Assembly (NCBI RefSeq): GCF_044373315.1
Contig: NZ_JBILQK010000006.1
Span: 1 to 64,000, forward strand
DNA length: 64,000 bases
From: JACDQM01 sp044373315
Lineage (GTDB): Bacteria > Pseudomonadota > Gammaproteobacteria > Burkholderiales > Burkholderiaceae_C
Direction: 5' to 3'
Of this stretch, positions 1 to 11,143 are shown in pieces. The position numbers were made by a program, and so were the translations under genes. The notes under the pieces were generated by a model, which searched no databases, was not told the DNA's origin, and was given only the letters and a program-made list of their open reading frames with translations. Each line of letters starts with the position of its first letter. Positions within the stretch are counted from its first letter, which is position 1.

Positions 1-908
1 TCGTCGACGGTTTCTGGGCTGCTGGCGTCGACGTGCGTGGCGGCGGCCCAGGAACGCGGGAAACTGAAGCGTTGGCGGCAGAGAATCTTGTCGGCCACGC
101 GCATGCCATCGTCCTTTCAGGGGGCTCCGTTTTCGGCCTTGCAGCAGCCGATGGCGTCACCGTTGTTTTGTCCAGCCTGGATCACGGTTTGCGCTTGAGC
201 GCTGGCAGTCCGGCGATTCCCATCGTGCCGGCTGCAGTGCTGCATGATCTTTCTAACGGCGGTGACAAGTCCTGGGGCTTGGAGCCGCCTTACCGGCGCC
301 TTGGCATGGACGCAGCAGCTGCCGCCTCAGAGAGATTCGAACTCGGCAGCATTGGCGCCGGACGTGGTGCCAGAGCCGGACTGCTGCCTGGCGGCCTGGG
401 ATCAAGCTCGATTGCACTTGTAGACGGACTGATCGTTGGCGCGCTGGTTGCAGCCAACCCGGTCGGGTCTGTTCAGATGCCCGATCAGCGCAGCTACTGG
501 GCCTGGCCGTTCGAGCTGGACCAAGAGTTTGGTGGCTACCGGCCTGAGCCCGCATCGATACTGCCGTGCAGCGAGCCGTCACCGGATGACTCCCGCCTGG
601 CCGCCATCGGGCGCCTGCAAGCCGGGGCGAATACCACGCTGGCCATCGTCGCCTGCAACGCTGATCTGAGCAGTGCCGAGTGCAAGCGCGTTGCGATGAT
701 GGCCCACGACGGCATGGCCCGGGCCGTCAGGCCGGCTCACACGCCGTTCGATGGCGACACCGTATTCGCCTTGGCCGGCAAGCAGTTGAGCATGGGCACC
801 GGTCTGGCACGGCAGGCGAAGGTCGGGCAAATCGGCGCCGCCGCCGCAGACTGCCTGGCGCGAGCCATTGCACGAGCGGTCTACATCGCCTCCATTCAAG
901 CGGCTTGA
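1..908 (+). CDS. P1-family (DmpA/NylC-like) peptidase, 5' truncated by window
   Basis: The reading frame is already open at base 3 and runs to the stop at 908, so the true start lies outside the window; about 301 residues are visible. The sequence has the family features: a VDVRGG-PGTRET block near the start, a LSGGSVFGLAAADGV block, and GANTTLAIVACNADL near the C-terminal third. In this family (S58/P1, Ntn-hydrolase fold) the precursor cleaves itself before a Ser or Thr that becomes the N-terminal nucleophile. Here the residue after Asn is Thr (codon at 633), the arrangement known from nylon-oligomer hydrolase NylC rather than the Gly-Ser of DmpA. The substrate (beta-peptides, D-amides or others) cannot be read from sequence. 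The GTG at 33 is probably not the start because homologous sequence continues upstream of it. Confidence 0.85.
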   Translation, partial: VDGFWAAGVDVRGGGPGTRETEALAAENLVGHAHAIVLSGGSVFGLAAADGVTVVLSSLDHGLRLSAGSPAIPIVPAAVLHDLSNGGDKSWGLEPPYRRLGMDAAAAASERFELGSIGAGRGARAGLLPGGLGSSSIALVDGLIVGALVAANPVGSVQMPDQRSYWAWPFELDQEFGGYRPEPASILPCSEPSPDDSRLAAIGRLQAGANTTLAIVACNADLSSAECKRVAMMAHDGMARAVRPAHTPFDGDTVFALAGKQLSMGTGLARQAKVGQIGAAAADCLARAIARAVYIASIQAA

Positions 909-1029
909 ACCGGCGGCGGTCTGACATAGCTCAAGCGCAATCGATGCTGGCAGCCCAGAATCCACGAGCTTGAGTCGCTGCAGTCGCAGGACCTCCAGCG
1001 AACACCATCACAGCATCGAGAGGGACATC

Positions 1030-1485
1030 ATGTACAAGCGGATTCTGGTTCCATTGGACGGCAGCAGTACCTCGGACCGCGCACTCAAGGAAGCCGCGCA
1101 GTTGGCCAGCCAGCTGGGCTCGACACTGGTGCTCATGCATGTTCTTGATGACTTCCCGCTCTACGGCGAGATGGCAGTCACGCCCAGTTTTCAGCAGACG
1201 CTTGAGGTCTTGCGGGCTTATGGTGGTGAGTTGCTGCTCAAGGCCTCCAAACAGGACTTCATGACGGGCTTGCCGCATGAAACCCTTCAGCGCGAGGCCT
1301 TGGGGGCGCGCGTCGCGGATGTGATTGTGGAGCAAGCCGCAGTGTCCAACTGCCAGCTCATCGTTCTGGGCACACATGGGCGGCGCGGCATCAATCGCCT
1401 GCTGATGGGCAGTGACGCTGAACTGGTGCTCCGCCAGAGCATGGTGCCTGTGCTGATGGTCAAGGCTGAGTCGTTTCCTGACTGA
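1030..1485 (+). CDS. Universal stress protein (UspA family)
   Basis: A 151-residue single-domain Usp. The N-terminus MYKRILVPLDGS is the usual beta-1 strand plus Asp of the nucleotide pocket. The C-terminal GTHGRRGINRLLMGS fits the G-x2-G-x9-G(S/T) ATP-binding motif, so it is likely an ATP-binding type. The frame is open further upstream to 970, but the ATG at 1030 has a GAGAGGG ribosome-binding site 6 bases before it and gives the standard length. The role in stress or starvation survival is known only for the family. It sits alone between a peptidase gene and a convergent nitroreductase gene. Confidence 0.93.
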   Translation: MYKRILVPLDGSSTSDRALKEAAQLASQLGSTLVLMHVLDDFPLYGEMAVTPSFQQTLEVLRAYGGELLLKASKQDFMTGLPHETLQREALGARVADVIVEQAAVSNCQLIVLGTHGRRGINRLLMGSDAELVLRQSMVPVLMVKAESFPD

Positions 1486-1577
1486 ACAGGACGCCCTCGT
1501 CTGCCTCAGGCTTTTCCGCCACCGCTGCAACGAAGGGGTGGCTGCGGCGGCCTCTCCTGCAGTTCACTGCTGAGTTG

Positions 1578-2228
1578 CTAGGCCGCAGCCGCATGACCCA
1601 CGGTCTGCGAGAGCAGCACCTCATGGTCATGTGCGAGGCCCAAAGCATTCGCCATCGCAGCGCGGTCCAGCCACGCCCGGATGACGGTCGCAAGTCCGAC
1701 GCTTGCAGCGTAAAGATAGATGTTCTGAGCGATGGCGCCAGCGGCGACATGGGCATACGCCGAGCGCTGCGCAGCCGGCACCATCTTCATGCGCCCGTGA
1801 TCGGCGACGAAGATCAAGTCCAGCGGCGCGCTGTCGACAAAGTCCTGGTAGCCGCTGATGCGCCGCAGGTCGGCCGCGCACAACAACTCAAGTTGGTGAC
1901 GAGCCGGATCAAAGCGGTAGGCGCCTTGAGGCAGTGCCACGATGATGTCGACTTCCTGTGCATTCAAGGCTGATGGTGCCGTGCGGCCACCGCCTGGGCG
2001 GTTCTGGCCATTAGCGGCCCAGAGCAGATCAGACAGTTGTTGAATTGGCAGCGCCTCAGTCCGGTAGCTGCGCACCGACTGGCGATGCTGCAGGGCCTGC
2101 ATCAAAGGCATGCCACCTGTGCGCAGGGGTGGCGGCAGCACCACCGTGGAGGCCCCGCTTCCCTTGGCCGGCTCAGGTCGCAGTGCGCCCATCGCGCCGA
2201 GGACCAGTTTGGTCAGCATGTTCGTCAT
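1578..2228 (-). CDS. Nitroreductase-family (SagB-like) FMN oxidoreductase
   Basis: A 216-residue protein of the nitroreductase fold. The motif LMQALQHRQSVRSYRTEALP near residues 40-60 carries the conserved R-x-S-x-R that contacts FMN phosphate, and NIYLYAASVGLATVIRAW near the end matches the family's second FMN region. This small periplasm- or cytosol-type group is often annotated as SagB/ThcOx-like or plain nitroreductase. The first ~25 residues are hydrophobic (MLTKLVLGAMGAL) and could be a weak signal or anchor. The open frame extends to 2510, but that would run through the glycine-riboswitch leader; the ATG at 2228 has a GAGGGA ribosome-binding site. The natural substrate is unknown. Confidence 0.85.
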   Translation of the reverse strand: MTNMLTKLVLGAMGALRPEPAKGSGASTVVLPPPLRTGGMPLMQALQHRQSVRSYRTEALPIQQLSDLLWAANGQNRPGGGRTAPSALNAQEVDIIVALPQGAYRFDPARHQLELLCAADLRRISGYQDFVDSAPLDLIFVADHGRMKMVPAAQRSAYAHVAAGAIAQNIYLYAASVGLATVIRAWLDRAAMANALGLAHDHEVLLSQTVGHAAAA

Positions 2229-2339
2229 GATCGCTTCCCTCCCCTGCGTCACAGCGTATGCCTTCTGTTTGCGTCTGGATTGCGCTGGCTCAAGCTGTCG
2301 CAAGAAGCGGGCTTGGGGTTCGCGGGGCAAAAGCATGGC

Positions 2340-2345
2340 TACAAT
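2340..2345 (+). promoter_or_regulatory. Candidate -10 box for the gcv riboswitch transcript
   Basis: TACAAT lies about 10 bases before the first aptamer, the right place for a -10 element. No good -35 was found at 16-18 bases, so this is a weak call resting on position. Confidence 0.35.
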
Positions 2346-2354
2346 GCGCGCGGT

Positions 2355-2557
2355 CAGGAGAGAGCTTCCTCGCGGAAGCCGCCGAAGGCGCAGTGGCACC
2401 GGTGATCCCAAGCTGCGAACGCTCAGGCAAAAGGACTGACAAGACGCCAATAACCCGGCGTTCCTCACTGGAGAGAGATGGGTCTTTGAATCCATCCACC
2501 GAAGGGGCAAGCTGTCGACGATCTGTCGGTGGCCAATCTCTCAGGTAAAGCGGACAG
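2355..2557 (+). promoter_or_regulatory. Tandem glycine riboswitch (gcvT leader)
   Basis: Two glycine aptamers lie in series. Aptamer I (about 2355-2440) starts at CAGGAGAGAG, has GCCGCCGAAGGCGCA at 2378-2392, and ends GCTCAGGCAAAAGGACTGAC. Aptamer II (about 2465-2557) starts TCACTGGAGAGAG, has CCACCGAAGGGGCAA at 2497-2510, and ends CTCTCAGGTAAAGCGGACAG. The GGAGAGA, CCGAAGG and CTCAGG(C/T)AAA blocks are the conserved core of the class, and the two copies are joined by a short linker. Glycine-bound riboswitches of this type usually turn on glycine cleavage genes, which are exactly what follows. Confidence 0.95.
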
Positions 2558-2611
2558 CGAGGGCATTTCCCCCCACTTCATTGGAAGTGGGTTACCAGAG
2601 TGCCCTCGGAG
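2558..2611 (+). promoter_or_regulatory. Riboswitch expression-platform hairpin overlapping the gcvT ribosome-binding site
   Basis: Immediately after aptamer II, CGAGGGCA (2558-2565) pairs with TGCCCTCG (2601-2608), enclosing a second perfect helix CCCACTTC (2572-2579) / GAAGTGGG (2584-2591) with loop ATTG. The ribosome-binding site CGGAG (2607-2611) overlaps the 3' end of the outer helix. Only TTTT follows, so translation blocking seems as likely as termination. Pairing is seen; its function is inferred. Confidence 0.65.
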
Positions 2612-2620
2612 TTTTCAGTC

Positions 2621-3742
2621 ATGTCCGCCAGCGAAGTCCTCCACAAGACCCCCCTGCACGCCCTTCATGTCGAACTCGGTGCCAAGATGGTGCCGTTTGG
2701 CGGCTATGACATGCCGGTGCAGTACCCCGCAGGCATCATGGCCGAGCACAAGCACACGCGTGCATCCGCTGGCCTGTTCGACGTCTCCCACATGGGCCAG
2801 GTTCGCCTGGTCGGCACCGGCGCCGCAGCGGCGATGGAAACAATCGTGCCGGTCGACGTGGTCGACCTGGGCGTCTTCAAGCAGCGCTATGCGCTGTTCA
2901 CCAACGACACCGGCGGCATCCTGGACGATCTGATGATCTGCCGCCGCCCGGACGATCTGTTTGTGGTGGTCAATGCAGGCTGCAAGGTGCAAGACATCGC
3001 CCATATGCAAGCCAAGCTGGGTGGCCAGTGCGAAGTGATTCCCATGCCCGAACAAGCGCTGCTGGCGCTGCAGGGCCCGAAGGCCGTGACCGCGCTGTCG
3101 CGACTGAACCCCGAGGTCGCCAAGTTGACCTTCATGACCGGCGGCTTCTTCGAGCTCGACGGTATCCCCACCTTCCTGACCCGCTCGGGCTACACCGGCG
3201 AAGATGGCTTCGAGATCTCGGTCCACCAGGACCAGGCCGTGGCTCTGGCCCGCAAGCTGCTGGCTCAATCCGAAGTGATGCCCATCGGCCTGGGCGCGCG
3301 CGACTCGCTGCGACTGGAGGCGGGACTGTGCCTCTATGGCCATGACATCGACACCAGCACAACGCCGGTCGAAGCCTCCATCACCTGGGCGATCCAGAAG
3401 GTCCGCCGGCCCGGCGGCGCGCGCGCGGGAGGCTACCCCGGAGCAGCGGTCATCGAGCAGCAGCTCAGCCAGGGTGCGACGCGCAAGCGCGTCGGCCTGA
3501 TCAGCGGAGAGCGCATGCCGGTTCGTGAAGGCGCCAAGATCGTTGATGCCAGCGGCACCGAAATCGGCGTGGTCACCAGCGGCACGCTGGGTCCGACGGT
3601 CGGCAAGCCGGTGGCGCTGGCCTATCTGCAGACCCCTCACGCGGCCCTCGGCACGGAGGTCTTTGCCCTGGTGCGCGACAAGCGCACGCCGATGACGGTC
3701 ACCTCCACGCCTTTCACGCCCAACGGATACTTCCGCGGCTGA
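2621..3742 (+). CDS. gcvT: Glycine cleavage system T protein (aminomethyltransferase)
   Basis: A 373-residue aminomethyltransferase that moves the methylene carbon of glycine from the lipoyl arm of GcvH to tetrahydrofolate and releases ammonia. Conserved blocks are visible: FGGYDMPVQYP near residue 33, FDVSHMGQ near 58, LFTNDTGGILDDLMI near 97 with the folate-contacting Asp, and RSGYTGEDGFEIS near 188. The length is normal. The ATG at 2621 is chosen because MSASEVLHKTPLHALH matches the family start and CGGAG lies 9 bases upstream; an in-frame GTG at 2600 lies inside the leader hairpin. It is the first gene of gcvTHP under the glycine riboswitch. Confidence 0.97.
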   Translation: MSASEVLHKTPLHALHVELGAKMVPFGGYDMPVQYPAGIMAEHKHTRASAGLFDVSHMGQVRLVGTGAAAAMETIVPVDVVDLGVFKQRYALFTNDTGGILDDLMICRRPDDLFVVVNAGCKVQDIAHMQAKLGGQCEVIPMPEQALLALQGPKAVTALSRLNPEVAKLTFMTGGFFELDGIPTFLTRSGYTGEDGFEISVHQDQAVALARKLLAQSEVMPIGLGARDSLRLEAGLCLYGHDIDTSTTPVEASITWAIQKVRRPGGARAGGYPGAAVIEQQLSQGATRKRVGLISGERMPVREGAKIVDASGTEIGVVTSGTLGPTVGKPVALAYLQTPHAALGTEVFALVRDKRTPMTVTSTPFTPNGYFRG

Positions 3743-3776
3743 TTCCCAGATTCCAACTTTGACACGGAGCCTTTCC

Positions 3777-4151
3777 ATGAGCATCAAGTACACGCCCGAC
3801 CACGAATGGGTCCAGATCGAAGCCGACGGCACCGTGACCGTGGGCATCACGGTCCACGCACAGGATGCGCTGGGTGATGTGGTGTTTGTCGACCTGCCCG
3901 AAGTCGGCGCGAGTTTTGCCAGCAAGGACGTCGCCGGCGTCGTCGAGTCGGTGAAGGCTGCGGCTGATGTCTACATGCCGGTCAGCGGCGAGATCACCGC
4001 TGTCAACGAAGAACTGCGCAATGACCCTGCGCTGGCCAACAGCGACCCGCTGAAGTCCGGTTGGTTCTTCAAGGTGAAGCTCTCCAACCCGTCCGAGCTG
4101 GATGCGTTGATGGACAGCACCGCCTACGACGAGCTGGTCAAGAACAGCTGA
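3777..4151 (+). CDS. gcvH: Glycine cleavage system H protein (lipoyl carrier)
   Basis: A 124-residue lipoyl-carrier protein. It shuttles the aminomethyl group between GcvP, GcvT and lipoamide dehydrogenase. The lipoylation site is Lys60 in GVVESVKAAAD, and the N-terminus YTPDHEWV is the family signature. The start at 3777 has CGGAG 7 bases upstream and lies 34 bases after gcvT; an alternative ATG in frame at 3759 would add six atypical residues. No lipoamide dehydrogenase (L protein) gene is in this window, so it must come from elsewhere. Confidence 0.97.
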   Translation: MSIKYTPDHEWVQIEADGTVTVGITVHAQDALGDVVFVDLPEVGASFASKDVAGVVESVKAAADVYMPVSGEITAVNEELRNDPALANSDPLKSGWFFKVKLSNPSELDALMDSTAYDELVKNS

Positions 4152-4325
4152 AGTGAGATAAACCCCTCGCTCAGGCCCGCCGCGCTGAACGCGGGCGTGA
4201 CTGGGCGGTCCCTAGAGGGGAGACGGTGATGTCGGCAGCTCGGAGCCGCCTGCATCATCTGGCGGGCCGGCTTGGGGCGGCCCGGCGCTCGGCCCGCCGA
4301 AACCACAGATAGAGAGATTGTTGCC
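4152..4325 (+). repeat. gcvH-gcvP spacer with GC-rich inverted repeats
   Basis: This 174-base spacer between two genes of one operon holds no gene. It has GGCGGGCC (4261-4268) facing GGCCCGCC (4291-4298) across a GC-rich centre that includes CTTGGGGCGGCCCGGCG, and smaller inverted segments before it. The style resembles GC-rich intergenic repeats common in Burkholderiales, and a similar insert sits between nuoC and nuoD. Membership of a genome-wide repeat family is inferred. Confidence 0.45.
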
Positions 4326-7226
<2,901 letters not shown>

Positions 7227-7275
7227 TCTCCGCGTGATCCCGGGCTTGCCGTCCACCGACTGCGCAGCCCTGATG

Positions 7276-7310
7276 ACCGCCTGTCCGACACCTTCGGCAG
7301 GCGGTTTTTT
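7276..7310 (+). terminator. Rho-independent terminator after gcvP
   Basis: ACCGCCTG (7276-7283) pairs perfectly with CAGGCGGT (7298-7305), and the stem runs into TTTTTT (7305-7310). It separates the gcv operon from sdaA. Confidence 0.85.
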
Positions 7311-7345
7311 CCAAGCCGGCCCACTCCACACCGGAAGGATTCCGA

Positions 7346-8734
7346 ATGGCTGTCTCCGTATTCGACCTCTTCAAGATCGGCATCGGGCCTTCGAGCTCGC
7401 ACACCGTCGGCCCGATGCGTGCCGCGCGGCTGTTTGGCTTGCGGCTCAAGCACGACGGCCTGTTGGCGCGCACCGCGCGCGTGCAGGTCATTCTCTACGG
7501 CAGCCTGGGCGCCACCGGCAAGGGCCATGGCAGCGACAAGGCCGTGCTGCTGGGGCTGGCTGGCCATGAACCGGACAGCGTGGATGTGGAAGCCATTCCC
7601 GCACTGCTCGACGCCATCCGCGCCGGCGCGATGAACCTCATCGGCGAACACGAGCTGCGTTTCGATGAGTCGAAAGACCTGGTCTTCAAGCGCCGCGAAT
7701 CGCTGCCTTTCCATGCCAACGGCATGCGCTGCCTGGCTTTTGATGCCGACGGTGAGGAGATCGCCAACCGCATCTACTACTCGGTGGGCGGTGGCTTCGT
7801 GGTCAGCGACGAGGTGGCCGCCGACGGCTCCAAGCAAAAGGTCATTGCGCCCGATGCTACGGTGCTGCCCTTCCCTTTCAAGAGCGGCGACGAATTGCTG
7901 GCGCTGACGCGCCAGCATGGCATCAGCATTGCCGACGTGATGCGCCGCAACGAGCGCCGCTGGCGCACTGATGAAGAGACCCGCGCCGGCTTGCTGCGCA
8001 TCTGGCAGACCATGCAGGACTGCGTCACGCGGGGCTGCCGCACAGAAGGCATCCTGCCCGGCGGCTTTAAGGTGAAGCGCCGCGCCGCGCAACTGCACCG
8101 CGACCTGACCAGCAACCCGGAAGCCGCCTTGCGCGACCCCCTGCAGGTGATGGACTGGGTCAACCTCTACGCACTGGCGGTCAATGAGGAAAACGCCGCC
8201 GGTGGCCGGGTGGTGACTGCGCCGACCAATGGCGCGGCCGGCATCGTGCCTGCGGTGCTGCATTACTACACACGCTTCGTGCACGGATCCAACGAAGATG
8301 GCGTCGTCGACTTTCTGTTGACGGCGGCGGCCATCGGAATTCTCTACAAGGAGAACGCCTCGATTTCTGGCGCCGAAGTCGGTTGTCAGGGCGAGGTTGG
8401 CGTGGCCTGCTCGATGGCGGCTGCAGCCTTGTGCCAGGTGATGGGCGGCACCCCCGAACAAGTGGAGAACGCGGCCGAGATCGGCATGGAGCACCACCTG
8501 GGACTGACCTGCGATCCGGTGGGCGGACTGGTGCAGATTCCGTGCATCGAGCGCAATGCCATCGCCTCGGTCAAGGCGATCAACGCGGCGCGCATGGCGC
8601 TGCGCGGCGATGGCACGCACTTCGTCAGCCTCGACAAGGTCATCAAGACCATGCGCGAGACCGGAGCCGACATGGCCGCCAAGTACAAGGAAACCGCACG
8701 CGGCGGCTTGGCAGTGAATATCGTCGAATGCTAA
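7346..8734 (+). CDS. sdaA: L-serine dehydratase (single-chain, [4Fe-4S])
   Basis: A 462-residue type-2 L-serine ammonia-lyase that converts serine to pyruvate and ammonia. The N-terminal FKIGIGPSSSHTVGPMRAA is the family signature. Cys347, Cys389 and Cys400 correspond in spacing to the three cluster ligands known in the Legionella enzyme, and the chain ends in Cys462, matching the C-terminal tail cysteine that plugs the active site there. The cluster is oxygen-labile in the family. ATG 7346 has GGAAGGA upstream. The gene follows gcvP after a terminator, so it is probably not co-transcribed fully with it but belongs to the same glycine/serine catabolic block. Confidence 0.96.
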   Translation: MAVSVFDLFKIGIGPSSSHTVGPMRAARLFGLRLKHDGLLARTARVQVILYGSLGATGKGHGSDKAVLLGLAGHEPDSVDVEAIPALLDAIRAGAMNLIGEHELRFDESKDLVFKRRESLPFHANGMRCLAFDADGEEIANRIYYSVGGGFVVSDEVAADGSKQKVIAPDATVLPFPFKSGDELLALTRQHGISIADVMRRNERRWRTDEETRAGLLRIWQTMQDCVTRGCRTEGILPGGFKVKRRAAQLHRDLTSNPEAALRDPLQVMDWVNLYALAVNEENAAGGRVVTAPTNGAAGIVPAVLHYYTRFVHGSNEDGVVDFLLTAAAIGILYKENASISGAEVGCQGEVGVACSMAAAALCQVMGGTPEQVENAAEIGMEHHLGLTCDPVGGLVQIPCIERNAIASVKAINAARMALRGDGTHFVSLDKVIKTMRETGADMAAKYKETARGGLAVNIVEC

Positions 8735-8760
8735 AAAAGGCGCTGCCTCTCGGCAGCGCC
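8733..8760 (-). terminator. Terminator for the leftward gntK-dctQMP operon
   Basis: Read leftward, GGCGCTGCC GAGA GGCAGCGCC is a perfect 9-bp stem followed by six T (8738-8733). The T tract overlaps the sdaA stop codon. On the + strand the stem has no T tract, so it serves mainly the minus-strand operon. Confidence 0.88.
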
Positions 8761-8782
8761 AACCCTCTCCTCCTCCCCCCCC

Positions 8783-9802
8783 TCACTTTTTAGCGCGGAT
8801 CTTTGCCAGCTCGGCCTGGGTTTCGTTCCACAACTCCATACCGACATTAGTGGCAATGGACGCGTTGACGCGAGTGAGCCTGTCGCGCATGCGGGCTGCC
8901 TCGGCAGGGCTCAGTTCATTGATCTGCATACCCTTGGTCCTCAGGTCTACCAAGGCCTTGGCGGCTTCTGCGCGTGTGTCCTTGCGCTCGAAGTCGCGGC
9001 TGATGACCGCAGCCTTTTGCAGCACCGTGCGCTCGTCCTGGCTCAGTCCGTCCCAGTATTTCTTGCTGACCAGCATGATCCACGGGCTGTAGACGTGGTT
9101 GGTCACGGTCAGGTACTTTTGCACCTCGTAGAACTTGGCTGAAAGGATGGTGTTGTACGGGTTCTCCTGCCCGTCCACCGCCTTGGTCTCCAGTGCACTG
9201 AACAGTTCAGAGAATGGCAGCGGCACCGCATTGGCGCCCAGCGACTTGAAGCTCTCGAGGAAGACATTGTTCTGCATCACGCGCAGCTTGATGCCGTCCA
9301 GGTCTTCCAGTTTCGCGACGGCACGCTTGTTGTTGGTCAGGTTGCGGAATCCGTTTTCCCAGTAGACAAGTCCCACCAGACCTTTTTCTTCGAGCTTGGC
9401 CTTGACCTTGTCGCCGATCGGGCCATCAAGCAGCGCATCGGCCTCCTTGCTGTTGTTGATCAGGAAGGGGGTGTCCCACAGGGCCATTTCCTTGGCAATG
9501 CCGACCAACGTGGCGGTGGATCCCACCATCATTTCCTGCGCACCACCGATCAGGGCCTGCTGCATCTGGGTGTCGGGACCGAGCGCGGCGTTACCGATGG
9601 CTCGCAGCTTCATCTTGCCGCCCGATAGCTTCTCCACGTTCTCGGCAAACACCTTGACGGCACGGCCTTGGTTGCTGGCTTCGGCGAGGCCGTAGCCAAA
9701 TCGGATCATGCGCGGCTTGATGTCCTGCGCTTGGGCAGCAGTGGTTCCGAGGGTCAGGGAAATGATGCCAAGTGCAAGCAGGCTGCGGCGAAGGGTTTTC
9801 AT
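8783..9802 (-). CDS. dctP: TRAP transporter substrate-binding protein (DctP family)
   Basis: A 339-residue periplasmic binding protein with a clear Sec signal peptide (KTLRRSLLALGIISLTLG, cleavage likely after AAQAQ). The family core is visible: GIKLRVMQNNVFLESFKSLG near residue 167, with the Arg that binds the carboxylate of substrates, and FSELFSALETKAVDGQENP after it. It captures an organic acid for the DctQM permease. It is the last gene of the gntK-dctQ-dctM-dctP operon, 32 bases after dctM and just before a terminator. The gluconokinase in the operon suggests gluconate or another sugar acid as ligand (inference). Confidence 0.93.
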   Translation of the reverse strand: MKTLRRSLLALGIISLTLGTTAAQAQDIKPRMIRFGYGLAEASNQGRAVKVFAENVEKLSGGKMKLRAIGNAALGPDTQMQQALIGGAQEMMVGSTATLVGIAKEMALWDTPFLINNSKEADALLDGPIGDKVKAKLEEKGLVGLVYWENGFRNLTNNKRAVAKLEDLDGIKLRVMQNNVFLESFKSLGANAVPLPFSELFSALETKAVDGQENPYNTILSAKFYEVQKYLTVTNHVYSPWIMLVSKKYWDGLSQDERTVLQKAAVISRDFERKDTRAEAAKALVDLRTKGMQINELSPAEAARMRDRLTRVNASIATNVGMELWNETQAELAKIRAKK

Positions 9803-9834
9803 TTGTGGGTCTCCTGGTTATGGTCGGGTCATGA

Positions 9835-11142
9835 CTAACGCATCCACGCCATGGGCGCGATGACGATCTGCGGGAACACGGTGAACAAGGTAAGTATCAG
9901 CACATAGGTGATCAGGAAGGGGTTCACCCCCTTGATGACCTGGTGCATGGAGAGTCGCCCAACACTGGCCACCACATTCAGCACCGTGCCAACGGGCGGG
10001 GTGATCAGGCCAATGGCACCGTTGAGCACGAACATCAGGCCGAAATAGACGGGGTCGATGCCGGCCTTGACGGCGATGGGCAACATCACGGGCGCGAAGA
10101 TCAAGATGGTGGGCGTCAGGTCCAAGGCCGTGCCGATCAGTACCAGGGTGATCATCATCATGGCCATCAGCAGGCGCGGCGACTCGATCAGACCGCCCAG
10201 CCAGCCGCTCAAGACATTGGGTAGGTCAGCGAGCGTGATCATGTAGCTGGCCACCTGGGCACCAGCACATAGGAACATCACAACGGCGGTGGTCTTGGCC
10301 GCGCGCACCAGCACGTCGTGAAGCTCACGCAGATTGAGCTCGCGGTGAATGAAGGCTGCCACCACCAAGGCGTAGAACGCTGCCACCACGGCTGCTTCGG
10401 TGGGCGTGAACAGCCCCGACTTCATGCCTCCAATGATGATCAGGGGCATCAGCATCGCCCAGAACGCCTTGACGGTGGCACGCAGCCGCTCGCGCATGGG
10501 CAAGGGTGTGCCGGAAGGCAGATCCATGCGGCGCAGTTGCAGCTTCCAGGCCACGATCAGTCCCAGCCCCATGATCAAGCCCGGCACGATGCCTGAGATG
10601 AACAGGGCAGAGATCGAGGTGTTGGTCGTCACCCCGTAGATCACGAAAGGCATCGATGGCGGGATGATGGGGGCGATGATGCCGCCGGCGGCGATCAGGC
10701 CCGCCGAGGTGTGCATGGGGTAACCATGGGCCCGCATCATGGGCAGCAGGATGGTGGCCAGAGCGGCAGTGTCGGCCAGCGCCGAGCCACTCATGCTGGC
10801 CATCAACACCGCTGCGCCAATGACCACGAACCCCAGGCCGCCGCGGATATGTCCGACCCAGGCCTGCGCCATGGCGATGATGCGCCGGCTGATGCCACCC
10901 GCGTTCATCAACTCTCCGGCCAGGATGAAGAAGGGCACGGCCAGCAGCGGGAAGCTGTCGATACCGGCCACCATGTTCTGTGCGAGCAGCTGGGTGTCCC
11001 AGAAGTCCAAGGCCCAGGCCATGCCGGCACCGGTCAGCACTAGGGCGATGGCCATCGGCATGCCGATACCCATCAGCACCACCATGCCCAGCACGAAGAT
11101 CACGAAGGCCAGAGCCTCATTGCTCAAATTCAACCAGGCCAT
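9835..11142 (-). CDS. dctM: TRAP transporter large permease (DctM)
   Basis: A 435-residue, highly hydrophobic membrane protein with a dozen predicted spans. It is the transport subunit of a TRAP system, driving uptake by the sodium or proton gradient. Family blocks include GIPMAIAL-like GIGMPMAIALVLTG near the start, FPLLAVPFFILAGELMNAGGISRRI near residue 65, and GLITPPVGTVLNVVASV near the end. The ATG at 11142 is preferred to one at 11160 because a GGAGGTGGAG ribosome-binding site precedes it. It starts one base after the dctQ stop, indicating tight coupling. Confidence 0.94.
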   Translation of the reverse strand: MAWLNLSNEALAFVIFVLGMVVLMGIGMPMAIALVLTGAGMAWALDFWDTQLLAQNMVAGIDSFPLLAVPFFILAGELMNAGGISRRIIAMAQAWVGHIRGGLGFVVIGAAVLMASMSGSALADTAALATILLPMMRAHGYPMHTSAGLIAAGGIIAPIIPPSMPFVIYGVTTNTSISALFISGIVPGLIMGLGLIVAWKLQLRRMDLPSGTPLPMRERLRATVKAFWAMLMPLIIIGGMKSGLFTPTEAAVVAAFYALVVAAFIHRELNLRELHDVLVRAAKTTAVVMFLCAGAQVASYMITLADLPNVLSGWLGGLIESPRLLMAMMMITLVLIGTALDLTPTILIFAPVMLPIAVKAGIDPVYFGLMFVLNGAIGLITPPVGTVLNVVASVGRLSMHQVIKGVNPFLITYVLILTLFTVFPQIVIAPMAWMR

Positions 11143-11143
11143 A

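Noticed and set aside
917..940. Possible FNR-type site (TTGAG-CTAT-GTCAG on the minus strand) before the universal stress gene
   Set aside because: Only partial match to the TTGAT-N4-ATCAA consensus and too far (about 90 bases) from the start to be convincing.
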